NCBI RefSeq assembly: GCF_945859685.1
Contig: NC_079148.1
Span: 46,573,946 to 46,637,945 of the forward strand
Source of the DNA: Eupeodes corollae
Lineage: Eukaryota > Arthropoda > Insecta > Diptera > Syrphidae
DNA: 64,000 nucleotides
Reading direction: 5' to 3'
Shown here piece after piece: positions 46,017-59,399 of the stretch; position 1 is the first letter of the stretch; each line of letters starts with the position of its first letter. Position numbers and translations under genes: made by a program. The notes under the pieces are model-generated. The model was not told the origin of the DNA. It made no database searches and saw only the letters and a program-made list of their open reading frames with translations.

Positions 46017-46530
46017 TCCACAATTCACAATAGTTTCAGATTGGTAAGCATTTAAAGTCTATGAAAAAGATTTGTTTTTAAAGATAAAAGTATAAAGTGC
46101 TATTGAGATAAATAGTTCAATAGTTAACAGATCAAAAATTTACTTTTGTTGCATATAAAAGGTTCCTGAAGTTATTTAAAAAATATTTATTTTGTCCAAC
46201 TTTCTTATCTGCCAAAAAAAAAGTAAAAGCTTTTCGGCAATCTTCAGACTAGGAATAAGATTTTTGTTCAAAAACATGTGTTCGCTGAGGAGAATGGTAC
46301 AGACTGAAGTTAAAATTTTGTTTGTTAACTTGCTTATATTCTACAAATTAAACGCTCCAAAATCAAATTCCTTAAGTCATTTTTGTTTTTCGAACGAACT
46401 TACTTTAATGATACTTAATTATACTTCTGTGAAATTTGTTTTTAAATAATACCATTACCAGCAGTATTTCAAATCTTTACTTTTGTACACTAAAACTTAT
46501 CAAGACGAAATAAACAATTTAAAATAAAAA
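46017..46530. other. No feature seen
   Basis: AT-rich spacer between the Helentron-like repeat and the next SINE. The 85-codon frame at 46192-46449 resembles nothing known. Confidence 0.5.
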
Positions 46531-46790
46531 TAAAATGCGTTGGACTGTCTTGGAGGTTAGAAGTCTTGTGTTCGATCCCTGCCTGAGCCATCTAAAGTTT
46601 TTTCACGGGTATTGCAATCGCGAGGAATTGTCAAATTCTCCAAGAGTAATTCTTGTCATGAAAAGTGCTTTCTCAAATAAGTCGTTCGGATTCGGCTTAA
46701 AACTGTTGGTCCCCTCTACTCCTGACAACATTACCCGCACAAAGGAATGGTTGAGAGTTGTAAGTCACTACGCGTTTGTTCTCTTGTACT
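46531..46790 (+). repeat. SINE copy 8 (plus, head partly lost)
   Basis: It starts inside the tRNA-like head at ATGCGTTGGACTGTC and keeps the B box GTTCGATCCC (about 46570-46579) and the full body to GTAAGTCACTACGC. The final segment is replaced by unrelated AT-rich sequence. Confidence 0.86.
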
Positions 46791-47184
46791 ATCTTATTTA
46801 TTTGTTTATGCTTTTTAACATTCTTTAATGTTTTTTCCCAATTTTAGGTAATTTAAATCGTTTGTATTTCAATCTCTTTCAGTTTCCAATTTATGGAAAA
46901 CTGTTCAATAAGCTTCTTTTCCAAATATTTCTATTGTGATCCGATTAATTAATAATTAACATGGACGGTCTATCAGAATTATTTCTTGTTATTCTTGTGC
47001 CGATTGTTCTTTATTAAGACAACTTCTTTTTTGTAGAATCTCAAACCGCTTTAATTAGTCAAAAAAATGACTTACGCTATTATGAACAGCATTTCCATAA
47101 TCTTCTACTTATTTATCTGACTCCGTGGCTTTTGGGATACTACATAAATAAACATAATTTACAATAATTCTAATATTATTGAGC

Positions 47185-47676
47185 TGAGACAAGACTGCTC
47201 TCTAAGTCTTTTTGCCTTGTTTATCGACGACTAATAACAATTTCAGGACTGAGTTTTCAATCATGTCACTTCTTTTAAAAACAAGGGTAAATTTATTCCC
47301 TCTAAATCATAAACCTCAAAGCCAAAGGACTGATTTACAATAAACCTGTGACTTGTGCAACCTTGGGGAAACGGAGAACGTGTTTTATTTTGTGGGTAGA
47401 TGTCCTACGCTTGTAGAAACTAGGCGAACTGTTTTTAGAAACAACCATCTGTCAGAGGCTGAAATTGTCCTTAAAAGTAGTATTGACTGTACAGAATCTG
47501 TAGAACTAACGGAAAACTTCAATGTTTGTAGTATAGACAGTACACATTTACATATTCAATATCATTTATTGGAATACTCGAAATTAAATTTCAGTTTATT
47601 TTTTAATTTAATACCAAATCCCTATAATATCACAATAAATAGAACTGAATTCCATGAATTCGATTGCATTATTTAG
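47185..47676 (+). pseudogene. LINE remnant with RT scrap and zinc-knuckle-like end
   Basis: At about 47187-47231 the plus strand reads RQDCSLSLFALFIDD, a decayed version of the RT segment that precedes the catalytic ADD motif. About 120 bases later the frame 47353-47676 starts CNLGETENVFYFVGRCPTLV, matching the CTLCNL...E..FHF...CP end of LINE family 1. Everything between has been deleted, and the remainder of the frame has no recognisable similarity. Confidence 0.68.
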
Positions 47677-47679
47677 TCA

Positions 47680-50600
47680 TTATACATTAAGTGGCTGAAT
47701 GACAAAGTATCAGGAATTACTTCCAGGCTGAATTTCATTTAAACCATGTGAAACGAAGATTTTCTTAGTATTTTCTAACTTGCATAAGTTTGGGTCTCAG
47801 CTATTGACTGTTTTCATGTCCTTCAGGTTATTTATAACTTCGTGTAATAATTTAATAATGTGCGTCGAACGTCATCGTTGGAAAAGATATAAGAACCTAA
47901 GATAATGTGAAAAAGGCTATAAGCCAGTATTATGTAGTCCGACAGGCATAAGTAATACATTCGACATTTTTGAAATATCCACTGCCCGCCCTTTCCTCAG
48001 TTTTTCAGGTTCAGAAGGTCCAATTTACAATAACTTCTGCATAGATTTGATAACTTGGACTATCTTATATTAATTTTTGCAGAAACAGGTCGTTATATCA
48101 GCTTATTAGTATGGAAATCTATAGAATAAAAAGAAGCACGATCTTAGTTGATATACATTTCTATCCCACACTCAAGCTTTTCAATAAATTGTTAATTTAG
48201 TTCGCAAGGAATGCAAAGACATCACCTTGGTGGTTTTTAAAGAATTATAAGGAATAGGGAATCAGTTAAAAAAAAAAAAACAAAGACCAAACACTACATT
48301 TTGTACACACTCTAAAGTCTCATCAGCGAACGAGCGGCCCACAATTTTTAAACCTTTCTTTATGTTTTAGCTTTAAACATTGTTTGCTAATTGATTTACT
48401 TGTAAATGCGTCAAGTTTAAATATAAAATTAAGATTTAGAAGAAACAACAAGTAGCAAAATTATTAAAACATTGAGATATCTATATCGACCGAGGATGTC
48501 TCCACAAAGTACAAACAAAATGCTACATTAGCTTTTCAAAACATGTGAAAGCTTACTTCGTGTCTACTTTAAAATTAAATTTTGTTTCATTTGTAACAAA
48601 TCCTTTCCGACTTGTCAGCCTATATTGTAATAGCAACTATAAGACAAGATGAATAAAGCTTGAGGATAATCCAGTTAATCACTTCAAATATCCTTATTTT
48701 TCTTTTAGGTAAGGTTTAATATTTACCTACGAACAATTTACCAATGTTTTCGAAAATAAGACAGCAAGAAGTTAGGATATTAACGAGAAAAAAAATAAAA
48801 CAAAAAAAACAACTAAGAATACAGCGTATACCATTATCTATAACAGCTCATTCCTATTTCGACTGGCAAGAGATATTTTAATTATTTATGAGACTCTAAT
48901 GCATCTCATTCAAGGACTTGACTCCCTTAGTTGTTATTACAGATAACGTTGTTGCTTTAAGGTTCAAACGCGCGGATGAAATAATAGGCTTGGACGGAGG
49001 AGTTCGTTGGTACATATATATTTATATATGGATACGTCATCTACTACTTAGACTTATATCCGTATATATGTATACCAACCCTATTATTTTGAATAAAGTT
49101 GTCTTATCCTATGTGCTTGGTATATTGCTATTGCCATTGCCATTGCCATTACCATTGCCACTGATGCCACTGCCAAAATCTTTAAAAGGGTTTTTCAGAA
49201 ATTGTTGAAATAAGTTAGCGAATGAATAATTATTGCATGATTCATGTTTAATTTCTACTTTGTGCCATGTGATCAGCTTAGTATAACACAAACCCATTAC
49301 GCTCGAAATATATTAAGGGATGTTTGTTTTCCGGAAACATAATTAGTATCAAGTTGATGTTTTCTAATTTATTAGGGTGTTTTAAGATTTTACAGGTGTA
49401 ATGAATTTACAGTAAAAAAAAAAACAATATTTTCTTTAATATTTTTCGATAAATTAAGTCTTATTTAAAGGACCTACACTACTGAATACGGAATGTTTTG
49501 AAGGCGAGAAGATTAAGATTTTGGTTTAAGAAAATGTGTTGTTTTTTAAATAATAAAACGGATTGTCGGGGAGATTGATGCATTACTATACAAATGATTG
49601 TACAAAGGGATGCGTTTTTTAATAGCAGATTATTATGTTTTTCTAAAAGTAATTCATTTATTTAAATTTTAAAACGAACTATCCAAGATTGGAAAACCAC
49701 TCTTTCACCCACATTAAGATGTTATAAGCGTATTTTTTTAGCAACGAGCACCTTAAATGTTTATAGATTTGTATCTTTGGAAAAAATCAAAACGGCGCAA
49801 TGCAGCGCTAATTAGATCTCAGGCTAGGTTGCCTTGAAATCGCCATTTCTACCATTTTTGGAAAAATCTAAAATTTAGCGAACAATTAATTATTTAGAAT
49901 TTATTAAAGTATATACGTTAACAGGTTAACATAATTCTTTCCAATTAAGTTCACAATTTTCTTATTCAACTCTCTGGATAAGAATTAAGTTCTTGGCTTT
50001 AGAAAAAGTGTCGATTAAATGCAAACCTTCTGAGATAAAAAAGTAAAAATATACAACACTTAAATTTTGAATCTAAGATTTTGGGAATTAAACAAAAACT
50101 CTGAATTGTTTAAATTTATTTTCCTACAATGTTTATGGTTGGGGAACAGCAAAGCATGTACATTTTATTCAAGGAATAAATATAATAATTGTGATGGATC
50201 TTATTTCAATAGCCAGAAATAGAATTTTCGAGATAAGAGATGGGCCATCTAGTGGTTTCTTTTAAAATCATATTATTTTTACACTGACAGCTTAGTTTTG
50301 ACATACCTCCGCGAATAATTCGCTTTACACTTAAAAAACGTTGAGAACAATACAAAAAATGTATTGCCAAAAAGGTAAATTGTTGGTTTAGATTTTAAGA
50401 GTCGATTAATAGGCATCTACTCTGCATCTGAACAGCTCAACTTTTCACGCCCAACAGAGGGTGACAGTTTAGTGTAAATTCTTGAATAAAAGAATCATTG
50501 ATTAAGAGAGAGAACAATAAAGTCGATATTTTGTGATGCTTAAGTACATTTAACTTTAATTTTTCCAAAAGTAAACAATAAAAATCAATGGAAGAATTGT

Positions 50601-50920
50601 GAAAAAACAGTTACAAAGGTAGGTGAGTTAAAAGTTTTAAATTCAGCACTTTCTAAGGCAAACACTCTCACTCTATGCAATCAAAGCGAAAGGCTTCCGA
50701 TAAGTCACCGGTTAATTTACCATCAATCAAAAGAACTGTATCTGATAAGAAACTGAAACTGGGTTCAAAATCGTTAGATGCAATAGAAATAAGAAAAAGA
50801 ACGAAAGGTGATATTTTAACCATACCATAGCTACAGCTATTACCGTCAAAAAATTCCCAACTCTCGGAACACCTGGCCGTTATCTAGAATTTCTATGAAA
50901 CACTTAAAGCACAACTTGAA
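47680..50920. other. Intergenic stretch without recognisable genes
   Basis: About 3.2 kb of AT-rich DNA. The only structured item is a TTGCCA/CATTGC simple repeat at 49125-49174, which creates the Pro-Leu and Gly-Asn repeats of the two opposing open frames there. No host gene, RNA or complete transposon was seen. Confidence 0.55.
49125..49174. repeat. TTGCCA hexanucleotide repeat
   Basis: About eight imperfect tandem TTGCCA/TTACCA units. Simple sequence. Confidence 0.85.
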
Positions 50921-51225
50921 GTTTAAGCTATCATTGGTTTTCATCATTGAAAACAAACATTGGAATTTTGTTGACAGGTCGTTTATAGCTATCATTAAAA
51001 ATGTCTGTCATTGAGAAAAATTTCCTGATTAAAATCCAATGACAAATTTTTACTGACAGAAATCAGTCATTGGGAAATTGGAACATAAATAAGTGGAACG
51101 ATTCGTTTCACTTTTGAACATAAAAGTATCAGCTGTTCAGGAAAATGAATATCCGTCCGGAAAATAGAAAAATTAATTTTAAGCGAAAATGCGCAGCTAC
51201 ACTTTTTTTCCCAAAAAAAATGGTT
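50920..51225 (+). mobile_element. MITE of the GCTATAACTGG family, fourth copy
   Basis: It contains AGCTATCATTGGTTTTCATC, CATTGGAATTTTGTTGACAG, GTGGAACGATTCGTTTCACT and GAACATAAAAGTATCAGCTG in the same order as the copies at 15.9 and 29.0 kb. The left terminus is degraded. The right side runs straight into LINE sequence at about 51226. Confidence 0.75.
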
Positions 51226-52545
51226 TTTTGCTTAGAAACTGGTGTCCCACAGGGATGTGTTTTAAGTCCGTTCATGTTCTCCTTGTTTTTAAACGATATG
51301 GAGAATCGAATACAAGGGGAAGTTTCTTTTGGCGATATATTTGTAAAAATATTATACCTAGGTTTCGTTACTTTGAGTGATTCGAGTATAAATGCTTATA
51401 TAAAAATAAAACTGTCTGAAGCCAAGTCAGCAATTAATTCAATGTGATTGGACGAAACGTCTAAATTCCAAGCATTCAACTCAACTATTAAGACCTGTTT
51501 CTGCTATGGTAACGAAGTCTACGGCTATCAATAGATGAAGGGCATTAAAAAAATTTCAAAAAAATGTCTTTAAAAGAATACATATAAACCCTTGAGTATT
51601 CCGAACTATGCTGTCTACGTTAAGTCAGGCTTACCTCTTATTTGTATATAAAACCTGAAGGCCAATGCTGATTTTGTAACCAAAGTTATACAAAGAGCTG
51701 ACAACACGACGCGATGTGGTTAAATTCCTTTTAAGGATTAGTAAAAACTTCCTTTGGAACATGGTGTCCTTTTTCAATTTAAGTACGATCAATGTATCAG
51801 AATGGCGAAATATTTGTTATGAGTTCATTGCAAAAGTAGACTAACAAAGGTATTTGATGCATATTGATAAATCTAGGGAGCTTCACTTTAGGGCTATATA
51901 TAAAACTTTAAATTTAAATGAAGACGTCTATTATTTCTTAGCGATATGTCCCATTTTCCAATTCACTGATTTTATTTCAATAAAAGCCATCTTTCGTGTA
52001 ACGAATTCGTCAGTGTCCCCAATGTAGTGTATGGATGGAAATTTGGTGGTTTGATTTATTTTTGAAGCGAAGAGCTACAGATGTACGTTTTTGAATTTGT
52101 CGTGAGTAATACATACCGTACATAATTTTGTTTCAGCTTAACAAAAAGCCCTTAAAATTTAAATTAACTTTAACATTCTTTTGTTTTAGCTAAACAGACT
52201 AAAATTGTAAACAGTCACATTTTTAATATTTTTTTTTTGTTCACATAAAAAGTATAAGTAGAAGATTGAAATTGTCTTTTTTTCTCTTTTTGCATTACAA
52301 TTTATAATTCCATTGTTTAATTATTTGTTTTATTATTTAAACTTTATTTTGTATTTAATTTTGGAATTTCTCTATTTAATTGTTCACTGCCTAAATTTGT
52401 TTAAAATTTTAAATTTACTAAAATTTTAAATGTAATTTTTTTTAAACAGTGGCAGACGACTTAAAAGCCATGCCTTTTAATATTTAATACAAAATTGTAC
52501 TTATTTATTATTATTTTAATGAACAGTAAAGATTAAAAAATAATT
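51226..52545 (+). mobile_element. Non-LTR retrotransposon remnant (LINE family 1, copy d)
   Basis: It starts with CLETGVPQGCVLSPFMFSLF followed by LNDMENRIQ (about 51228-51315), the RT segment just before the catalytic site. It then jumps through NEVYGYQ (about 51508-51528), KSGLPLIC (about 51621) and NEDVYYFLAICPIF (about 51917-51958), the equivalents of the GYQ, LETGLP and HF...CP blocks in other copies. The 3' UTR has a weak GGCA...TGCC version of the family hairpin (52451-52474). No TSD resolved. Confidence 0.78.
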
Positions 52546-52740
52546 AGGTGGTGTCACAGCTCGTATAGAACCAGGGCCTAGTGACTTACTGCTCTCAACC
52601 AATTATGAGTGAGAGTATTATTGTCTGGGATGGAGTGAACCTACAGTTTTAAGCCAAATCCGAACAGCTAACTTGAGAAAGCATTTTACATGACAAGAAT
52701 TACTCTTGAAATATTTGTCAATTCCTCACAAGAGGCAACC
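52546..52740 (-). repeat. SINE copy 9 (body only, minus)
   Basis: The minus-strand SINE body starts from the far end at GGTGGTGTCACAGCTCG and contains CCAGGGCCTAGTGACTTAC, TTTTAAGCCAAATCCGAAC and ACAAGAATTACTCTTG. It ends at the GAGGCA block without a tRNA-like head. It abuts the end of LINE copy d. Confidence 0.85.
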
Positions 52741-52744
52741 GACC

Positions 52745-55170
52745 CAAAAACTTTTGCATGACTCCTTTTTATATTCCCTTTGCGTTCATATTGTTTCCTA
52801 TTTGATCTTCATTGAAAACTTTGTCTTGTAATATCTATGATAAGTTTGAATTCGGTTTTCAGAAATTAAAAAATCTTGTAAGAATTTATTTGAAACCATA
52901 TTAAATGAAGATAAAATATTTCCAGATAAATTACTGCGCCGAAATCATTAAAAAGTTTTAACTTTTAACATTATTTTCGTTTCTACGTAACTCGCGTGGT
53001 CCACCTTCTTCCACAATGCATTACTTGCGTTGCCCTATAGCCTATAGATTCCCTTTGACGTTTCCAAAAATGGAATTTAATATATATTCCCTTTCGATGG
53101 AAATGCAGGTGTATCCCTACATATTTCTATTCATCTAATGATAAAGGAAAATAAACTTAGCGCACAGGTTGTATTTTCAGAGTTTAACTTTCGTAAACCA
53201 TATCCACATTGTAACCGCTAACAATCGTCAAATTTTCCAAGTTACGCACCCAAATCCGGCCATCAGTTATTCCACAACCTACATTTTTAATGCCACCTAA
53301 ACTAGCTTTTATCCTCATTTTATTCATAAAACTGTCCAAACGACACTAACTTCTATGAATATTTAAGAACGCCTTCTTAGGTACACATTAGGTTTGGAAT
53401 TCCTATTTTGTCATACCTTGCATATATACCGTATTTTCTACCTGTCCTGCTTATGTTTGAAGTTAAAGTTCCCAAAACCAACCCGCAGTTCTACCCTTTC
53501 CATTAACCCTTACTCGTGCTATGAACTGAAAACACTGGCATTTATATCATCTCCAGTTTGCCGCATACACTGTGCCCTCGCCGCTCTCGGGTTTGATATG
53601 TTTGTGGGGACCCCTGACAGATGTATTTGATTTGAGGATGAAAATGTTTCCTAATTACTGAAGGTAGTAGATACATCCCCTTAACACCCAACACCCTCAT
53701 CCCCTCGCTGCTCCTTAACACCACATCAACTAAAAATTAAAAAAAAAAAACGAAAAAAACGCTTTCCAAAATCTAATTCTCCGTTGCGTGAATATAAATT
53801 AGAATTTAATACGGTGTATACTGTATACGTTTTAGGCCCGCACATCCCTCTACATGCATATCTATGTATATATGCTGATATGATGGGTGTGGGATTTTGT
53901 AATTAGTAGACCACTGAGAATAAACCGAAAATTCAAAAGTTCTCGGACAATTTACAATGTACAAATATGACATCATGTTTACGGATACGGATAATCACAA
54001 AACCTAATATGAGTATCTATAAGTATAAGTATGTACTCAAAACACATGAGTATATACTACATATATGTATGTGGAACGAAGGTACAAGTACGAGTATAGG
54101 TACCTAATAATACTAATTTCACATTAACGAGAACAATGAAGACAATTTGCAAATCGCATACAATATTCATTCTCATTTAATCCAGGGTAAACATAAAATC
54201 ATCCTCTGTGTTCTCACGACAATATCGTGTATCTGGCTCACATATTATTTCCCTTTTCGCCTATATTATGACGTATATTTTATGTGCGAGTGATATGAGT
54301 TGTTTTATGGTAGGTTGTGATTGTTAGTGGGCGTCGGTGATGGTTGAAACATCAGAAATATGTTTGAAGAATCTACTATCTATAATTCTCCCTTACGCAG
54401 GGCTGGATTATGTATGAGTTTAAAAGAAACACTTTGGAAGGGCCTTGCCTCATGCAGATATCCCTCATCATGAACATCAATTTCTAAAGATATTTGGAGA
54501 TATTACCAACGTGATTTATTTATTAATTTAGGTGTGATTGATAATCACTGTTCTGTGGGTTTAAATACAAATAAAAATGGGTTTAAAGTTAAAATAGTTT
54601 TACACTAAAAAACAAAATGTTACTGATGAAAAAATGTAGGATACTTGCCAATCCAAGTACTTCTCGAATATCTTTTCTCAAAACATCAACTTGCTTTTTT
54701 TTGTTATGACAAGACGATAAGTCCCACCGTACAAAAGCATAGACACATGCAATTGTTATAGAATAATTAAGCAAACCCTAGACACCATACTTGTGTCGGT
54801 GTGCAGAAATGTGTGCTGGGTGTTGGCAGGAGCATACACCTATTTCCGATGTAAGACACGGAGCGAGGAAAAAGTTTTTGATTTTTCTGTATCTTTGTGT
54901 CAGTACACCTATGTGCACAAAAGTGTGGTTTATATTGGCTGCTTTAGAATCTAGCACATATTTTTTAATTTTGGCAATGTGCTAACAAATTTATATTGAA
55001 AAAAGGCATTCATGTACCGATTTCAACATTTTTCTTGTTTATCAGCCTTCACCCAAAGCTTTAATTATCACTTTAAAAAAGTGAAATCACCTTCTAAACG
55101 TATTTTAATTCACACAAATTTATTTTTGTAAAACGTTATGGTTATGGACACAATTTACCCGATCCTTTCA
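52745..55170. other. Intergenic stretch without recognisable genes
   Basis: About 2.4 kb of non-coding-looking DNA. A segment at 53170-53720 is less AT-rich, and frames on both strands there (53394-53630, 53542-53724) match nothing I know. Confidence 0.5.
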
Positions 55171-55174
55171 AAGT

Positions 55175-55390
55175 CAAAAAAGGTTTTAGGCAAGGTGGTG
55201 CAAAGTCATGTGATTTGTTTAACATCGTTATTGAAAGAATAGTGTAGAGCTCCCACCACAACACTAGAAGCGCTATCTTACAAAAGGATGTACCTGGGCT
55301 CCACTGTCATAACACCAGCATTGAGATAAAACGAAGACTTACTTTTGCAAACTACTATTTCTTTGGGCTAGAAAATAATTGAGTAATAAT
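55175..55390 (+). pseudogene. LINE family 2 remnant (copy b)
   Basis: The plus strand reads GFRQGGAKSCDLFNIVIERI followed by a stop, and then after a deletion IEIKRRLTFANYYFFGLE. These correspond to the CFRQGDALSCDFFNIVLERI and AEIKRRITLANRWFFGLR segments of the ORF at 6.6-8.3 kb. The YADD active site between them has been lost. Only about 200 bases remain recognisable. Confidence 0.78.
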
Positions 55391-57880
55391 TAAGTATAGC
55401 GCATAGAAAGTTTTTAGTTTTTCATTACGATTCTTCCATTAATCCTGAGAGCTTAAGCTTTAAAGTTTCATCTTTATAAGATTATATTTCACTAATTGAG
55501 AGATAGAATAAAGATACGTCAAAATGACCAAATCACTGAGCGTTTAATCCTTGTAAAAAGATGACGTCAAGGAAAAAATAGATGGATTTACAATCAAAAT
55601 TTGACAAATCTTCAACAAAGCTCTAACTGCTGACACATACAGTCACGGCGGCGTGCACTTGGCATTCAGCGCATAAACCTTGAATTGGAGATGGATTAAG
55701 TTTCGATTTGAGGGAATATCAATATTATGATTATAAAAGAATAACTTTATGTGTTTATTACTAAGACAAATTAATACATATTATATCAAAAACATGTGTA
55801 TTTTAACCTAAGTAATTTGTTCTCATAAAGTGTACGCACATCTCAAGAAAACAAAAACAACATTCTTTGTTTTTGAGATATGAGAAATAAATTGAACGGC
55901 AAATCGAAAAAAAAACTATCTCCAATTTTCAATACACGCACTGGCTTTCAGAGGATGTGGGAGAGCAACTTACCAGGTGTCACAATGGGTTTAGTCAAGT
56001 TGTGTGACTTTCAAAATTGTACATGTCAAGTCAACGCGTTCACAATCACAAATTCAAAACAACACAGATAGTGAAGACTCGGATGGTTTTTCCTTCTAAA
56101 TAAAGTTCACTACTTTATTAGGTGTTCATTAATAATTTATTATATACATAAAGTTATTTAATTTAAACAAGAAAAAAAACAAAAATATTTGTTATGTTAT
56201 CTTCAAAATTGCAAACTTAAATAAATTATACATAGCAAAATTATTGTTTATATGATCAACTTAATTTATCTGCTTGGCACACGTTCAACTTGTATAATAT
56301 GACCTTTAAATTGTCTGTGTTTATTAAATTTGTCTTTTTTTTTGATTTTTCAAGACTTATTTTACACTCAAAAAACTTATGTCTCGGAAAACAGATTTTT
56401 GTCCACCATCTTCATACATTCGACGCTCTGTGCAGCGGTTTGACTTAAGAGGTAATCATTCAGTTTTGAGATGATACATTTCTGACGTTTGTGAAGACAT
56501 TCATAAGACTTGTTAATATCGACCAACTGGTTTCAAAATTGTAACCTTGAAATATTTCACTTTGAAAGAATTCCCACGATAACCCTAATGACGTCAAGCT
56601 GAAGTCGTTTAAAAAAGTATAATAGGTCATGAATTGAACTATTAGTTTATTAAAACAAAAAACTTTGATTTGATCTTGCATATATTCCAAATTAATATTT
56701 TGAATTATAAAGTCGTTAAAATCGATTTGACATCAAAACAATCATCATTTAAAAGTGAATTTCAATGACGCCGATAACTTGCGCCTTGAGCACCTTCTAC
56801 ATCCACTTCCGATCCTGGTTTATACGTCTCTCTCCGGTGTACGGAAATGCTATGGCTATACTACGGCTTATGGATTTGCTTTTAAGAGGGGGGCATATTT
56901 GGCTGTTATCGAATGTACTTTGCTTGAAATATGAATAGGTACAAGGTACAATAACGTTGCAATATTATGACAAATCCTCTTTTTCACCCTAAAAGCTTTG
57001 TATAGAGGAGTTGATATGGTATATTATAGATAGGTTTCTAGTAACAATTGACTTAGAGCCTCTCAAAATTGTCGTGTCACTTCACCAGTAATATTGTATA
57101 CAATCTACATATATGAATAGGTAGATATATATAAGTACTTCCTGTTTTCTGCATTGTACAATGTACAACTCTAAGGCACAGCACCAAGAGTTGCTTTTAC
57201 ATCATTTAAATATAGATTTGTTATGTTCTCCCTTTATCGGATGACGTAAATTACAATCATCAGTATAGCACTGCATTCATATTCGATTATTATTGACATA
57301 AATTAAGCTATGTAAATTGTGTCTGAATTTTCGAATTCAAAGAAAATATTTCATACATAATGTTAAGCATAAAACATACACTCACTTTTGTACATTATAC
57401 ATTACACAATGCACATGATATGTACATATATTATGTACATACCTATATGGAGGTGTGTCCTGGACAAAAAATAAATAAATTCTATTCTTGACCGAAGACT
57501 TTAACGTGCAAATTATATTATGTTATATTTATTTCTATTTTTGTAGATGCAACACAATGGTACACATATATAATTTTGAGTACCTTTAATTCCTTTTGTT
57601 CCAAATTCTGCAATATCTTTGCAAAGCCTTAATGCAAAATTGTTTTATTAAGAAAAATTACTTCAATTGGTTTTGTACCAAAAATAACACCTTTAATAAA
57701 TTCTGTAATGTGAGATTTGAAAGTCAACGCCTTGACATAATAAACTCTTTGTATATTTTCCTTAAATAAAGACTTTTTTTAAATTCCAAGATTTTATTTT
57801 TACTTGCCAATTACTTAAAATGGTGTATACGCCAGTAAACTTAACAGCTTGAGTCACGTTAACTACTATTTGATGAAACG
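55391..57880. other. Intergenic stretch without recognisable genes
   Basis: About 2.5 kb of AT-rich DNA. The frames at 55880-56071 (+) and 56460-56690 (-) have no recognisable motif. No RNA gene or transposon end was identified. Confidence 0.5.
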
Positions 57881-57883
57881 GTA

Positions 57884-57990
57884 ATTCTAAAGTTTTGACA
57901 TATCTCGATGCTTCAAGGTCCCTAGAACATAAATAAAAGGCTTTTAGAGGAATGTTTTGGTATATTGTGTGGGTACGTTAGTGGTTAAAT
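57884..57990 (+). repeat. Helentron/DINE-like repeat, copy D (5' leader fragment)
   Basis: TTTTGACATATCTCGATGCT then TCAAGGTCCCTAGAACATAA reproduces the leader of copies A and C with substitutions, and breaks off after about 100 bases. Confidence 0.65.
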
Positions 57991-58161
57991 CTCAAGAAAT
58001 GTCGAAGGTATCGCCCAGCGTTGCCACGAAGTGCTCGATCGGGCAGTTTAACGTGCAAATTATATGTGTATGTATATTATATTATATTTATGAGTTATAT
58101 TTAATAAAAAGCAGGATTGCAGCCTTCTCATGCTGTAATCTGTTTCTTAGTGGATCGTATA

Positions 58162-58960
58162 TTAATCCAGGTCCACTAAATAGTTGTCTGCAATAATGCC
58201 ACCTGTATGGCGATCCTCAAACGTCTCGCATTTTAATACGATTGATGTTCGTTCAAAGTTTAGCAAGGAAACACTTGAGCTGGGATCTGTCCAAATATCA
58301 GAAGTAAAAGACATGTAGTCATATTTTTCAACCAATTCTTCGACTTTAGGAGCAACTTTTCCGTACAGTTCATTGCAAATAAAATCAGTAAAAAAGTTTC
58401 GTAATCTGAAGTTATATTTGGGTGCTAGTTTTTGTTTAAGACGACGAAATCCAAGTCCGTCTACAAAGTTAAATGGTAAATTCTGAAGCACTATCATTTC
58501 TCAAATCAGTCAATTTTATATGAGTTGCTGCTGCTAATATCCCATTTTTTCCCTTTTGCAAAGATTCTTTTAACGAAAGTTGTTTATTTGCTTCTTGTAA
58601 AGGTGTTACAATTTTTTCGAAAAACTAAAAATATGGTTTTAAGAACATAACAAACAATTTTGCACGAAAAAAAAATAAAGGAACAAACAAGCTATTTCAG
58701 AATGTTAGCTTATAAAAAAATATCATCATATCCTGCATCTTCTTTCTTTTTTTAAGATTTTCATTGTTGGCGCTCTCAAATAAAACAAACTCTTCTGGGT
58801 GCTTTGACTTCAAGTGGTTTTTCAACGAAGAAGTCGTGCGTCCTTTTCGTGAGTATATCTTACGACATATTTTGGATTCGGACTTGACAGGATCATTTTT
58901 ATTTAAATTAAAATAGATCCAGGTGAAGCTTTTTCTTGGTGGCGGCATTTATGTTCTGTG
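58162..58960 (-). pseudogene. hAT-type transposase, N-terminal half, broken
   Basis: On the minus strand a BED-type zinc finger opens the protein (58697-58948): SFTWIYFNLN, then KSESKICRK and SLKNHLKSKHPEEF. The usual Cys-x-x-Cys pair is reduced to one Cys (SES in place of the first), so metal binding is compromised. After a gap of about 200 bases with frame breaks, which includes KQLSLKESLQKG near 58.57 kb, the frame 58162-58497 reads MIVLQNLPFNFVDGLGFRRL and YDYMSFTSDIWTDPSSSVSL. That is the hAT transposase core, with the first catalytic Asp in TSDIWT. It ends with a small internal deletion. The C-terminal half is absent. Confidence 0.85.
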
Positions 58961-59399
58961 TCTGTATCACTTTTTCACTTAATATATAAAAATAAACTGT
59001 GTCCTCTGGTCACTTAGCAAGAGCTTTTATATCCTCAAATCTGTGACCATTGCATAGGACTTGTTGTTGCTTTTGTCGTCGCCGACTTGGGACCCAGATT
59101 TTACTAAGGGTGAAAGGGTCGTTTTTATTGATCATGATATAGTATGCCGTGCTGTTGCTATTTTTCGAATTTGAATTGTTGCGAATAATCCGCAGTTGCG
59201 GATGCGGATGCGAGTATTCCTATGTGTGATAACTTGTTAACACCGTTCCAAATCTTAGATGTATATTATTTAAAGCAAAAAAGTAACAATTTTAGATCGA
59301 TTTCTGATCATTTGACAACTCTGTTAATAAAATTTATAAACATATTCAGTTGCACAAAAAATAAAATGTAAAAGAGCTACAAAACTGCTTAAAAGAAAT

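Noticed and set aside
44486..46449. Several 60-164-codon frames on both strands
   Set aside because: The frames between 44655 and 46016 are translations of the Helentron-like repeat with its poly(A/T) monomers. The frame at 46192-46449 is isolated and unrecognised.
49109..49297. Gly-Asn repeat protein on the minus strand and Pro-Leu repeat on the plus strand
   Set aside because: Both are translations of a TTGCCA simple repeat. There is no conserved domain or gene context.
53170..53720. Less AT-rich segment as a possible exon cluster
   Set aside because: The frames on the two strands conflict, no protein similarity is recognised, and no convincing splice pairs were found.
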